This document shows positions 63,486 through 64,000 of a DNA stretch of 64,000 nt, in pieces. Both the position numbers and the translations under genes were made by a program. The DNA is from Micrococcus endophyticus (GTDB lineage Bacteria; Actinomycetota; Actinomycetes; Actinomycetales; Micrococcaceae), in NCBI RefSeq assembly GCF_014205115.1, contig NZ_JACHMW010000001.1, positions 682,001 to 746,000 of the forward strand, in the 5' to 3' direction. The first letter of the stretch is position 1. The number at the start of each line of letters is the position of its first letter. Under the pieces are notes generated by a model, which saw only the letters and a list, made by a program, of their open reading frames with translations, searched no databases and was not told where the DNA came from.

Positions 63486-64000
63486 TCAGGCGTGGTCGCC
63501 GGTGCCGTGCGCGTCGCCGTCGGCGGCCTCGGCTGCGATGCGGCCGCCCACCCAGGTGGCCCGCCAGCGCGGCAGCGGGGTCTGGTCGTCGAGGGCGGGC
63601 AGCAGGGGCGTGCCGGCGCGGGTGTCCGTGCTCCAGGCGGCGACGCGGCCGTCCGGGGACTGCACGGCCACGGCCTCGGCCTCCCACACCCCGAAGACGG
63701 CGGGGGCCGAGACGGCGAGGCGGGGCGCGGCGACCAGGTCGGCGTCGGCGGCGTCCGGCAGGGCGCGCAGCGGGGTGCGGGTGGCCGCGGCGAACGCGGA
63801 GCGGGCGGAGATCCGCTCCGCCTCCTCGGGGTGGGACAGGGCGGCGCGGACGGCGGCCCAGGGGTCCCGGCCGGGTCCGGCACCGAGGGCGACGGGGACG
63901 GCGTCGGCGAGCAGGCTGGCCACCGGCGCGCGCAGCGTCCCGTCCGCGGCGGGCACCACGGTGGCCGAGACGGCGACGGAGGCCAGGAACGCGCGGTCCT
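63486..64000 (-). CDS. C-terminal part of an amidohydrolase family protein (partial)
   Basis: The minus-strand frame is open to the window edge and ends in TGA at 63486. The visible 171 residues match the end of imidazolonepropionase-like amidohydrolases: [20 protein letters not shown], then RSAFAAATR, and near the end [14 protein letters not shown]. The metal-binding N-terminal barrel is outside the window, so the substrate cannot be judged. The mannosyltransferase gene follows after about 90 bases on the same strand. Confidence 0.65.
   Translation of the reverse strand, partial: DRAFLASVAVSATVVPAADGTLRAPVASLLADAVPVALGAGPGRDPWAAVRAALSHPEEAERISARSAFAAATRTPLRALPDAADADLVAAPRLAVSAPAVFGVWEAEAVAVQSPDGRVAAWSTDTRAGTPLLPALDDQTPLPRWRATWVGGRIAAEAADGDAHGTGDHA

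Overview
The window is very GC-rich and almost fully coding. Its gene order is that of a Micrococcaceae chromosome: rpoZ-coaBC-metK-priA, leuS, comEA-comEC-holA, rpsT/lepA-hemW, hrcA-dnaJ-rsmE-phoH-ybeY-corC-era-leuA-recO-uppS, pyrD, erpA-ctaCDF, ctaE-qcrCAB, trpD, rbpA. Micrococcus luteus or a close relative is the best guess. That is inferred from gene content, GC bias and start-codon habits; no search was run.

Layout. 1-16 kb: coenzyme A, SAM, primosome, leucyl-tRNA synthetase and DNA-uptake genes, plus a glycerol kinase remnant. 16-35 kb: translation, heat shock, ribosome maturation, leucine synthesis, isoprenoid and pyrimidine genes in tight, mostly overlapping operons. 35-47 kb: a dipeptidase, an A-type Fe-S carrier and the two halves of the actinobacterial bc1-aa3 respiratory supercomplex (ctaCDF and ctaE-qcrCAB). 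The halves converge on a 1.4-kb island without convincing genes whose ends carry two pairs of an inverted 25-bp repeat. 48.4-55.4 kb: a composite-transposon-like segment between two direct copies of one IS5-type element (939 bp each, one base different). It carries a CmtR-like metal sensor, two cation-diffusion transporters, a DsbA/VKOR disulfide pair, scars that look like an arsenic operon, and a CtaG-like protein. It lies between trpD and an Lrp-like gene that were probably adjacent and convergent. 55.4-64 kb: small regulators and membrane proteins, a FadH-type dienoyl-CoA reductase, NfeD/SPFH proteins, rbpA, a polyprenol-phosphate mannosyltransferase and the end of an amidohydrolase gene.

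Regulation readable in the sequence. At least 14 start codons lie exactly 6 or 7 bases after a -10 hexamer (mostly TAGRNT), so leaderless transcription looks common. leuA is preceded by a leaderless 32-codon leader peptide with three successive leucine codons, two of them (CTA, CTT) very rare here, followed by competing hairpins: a leucine attenuator. erpA and rbpA each have an exact sigma-R/SigH-type promoter (GGGAAT-N18-GTTG). hrcA has a CIRCE-like operator, and the CmtR-like gene has a 20-bp palindrome over its promoter. Most terminators are long GC hairpins without a U-tract, several ending in CGTCGTCGT.
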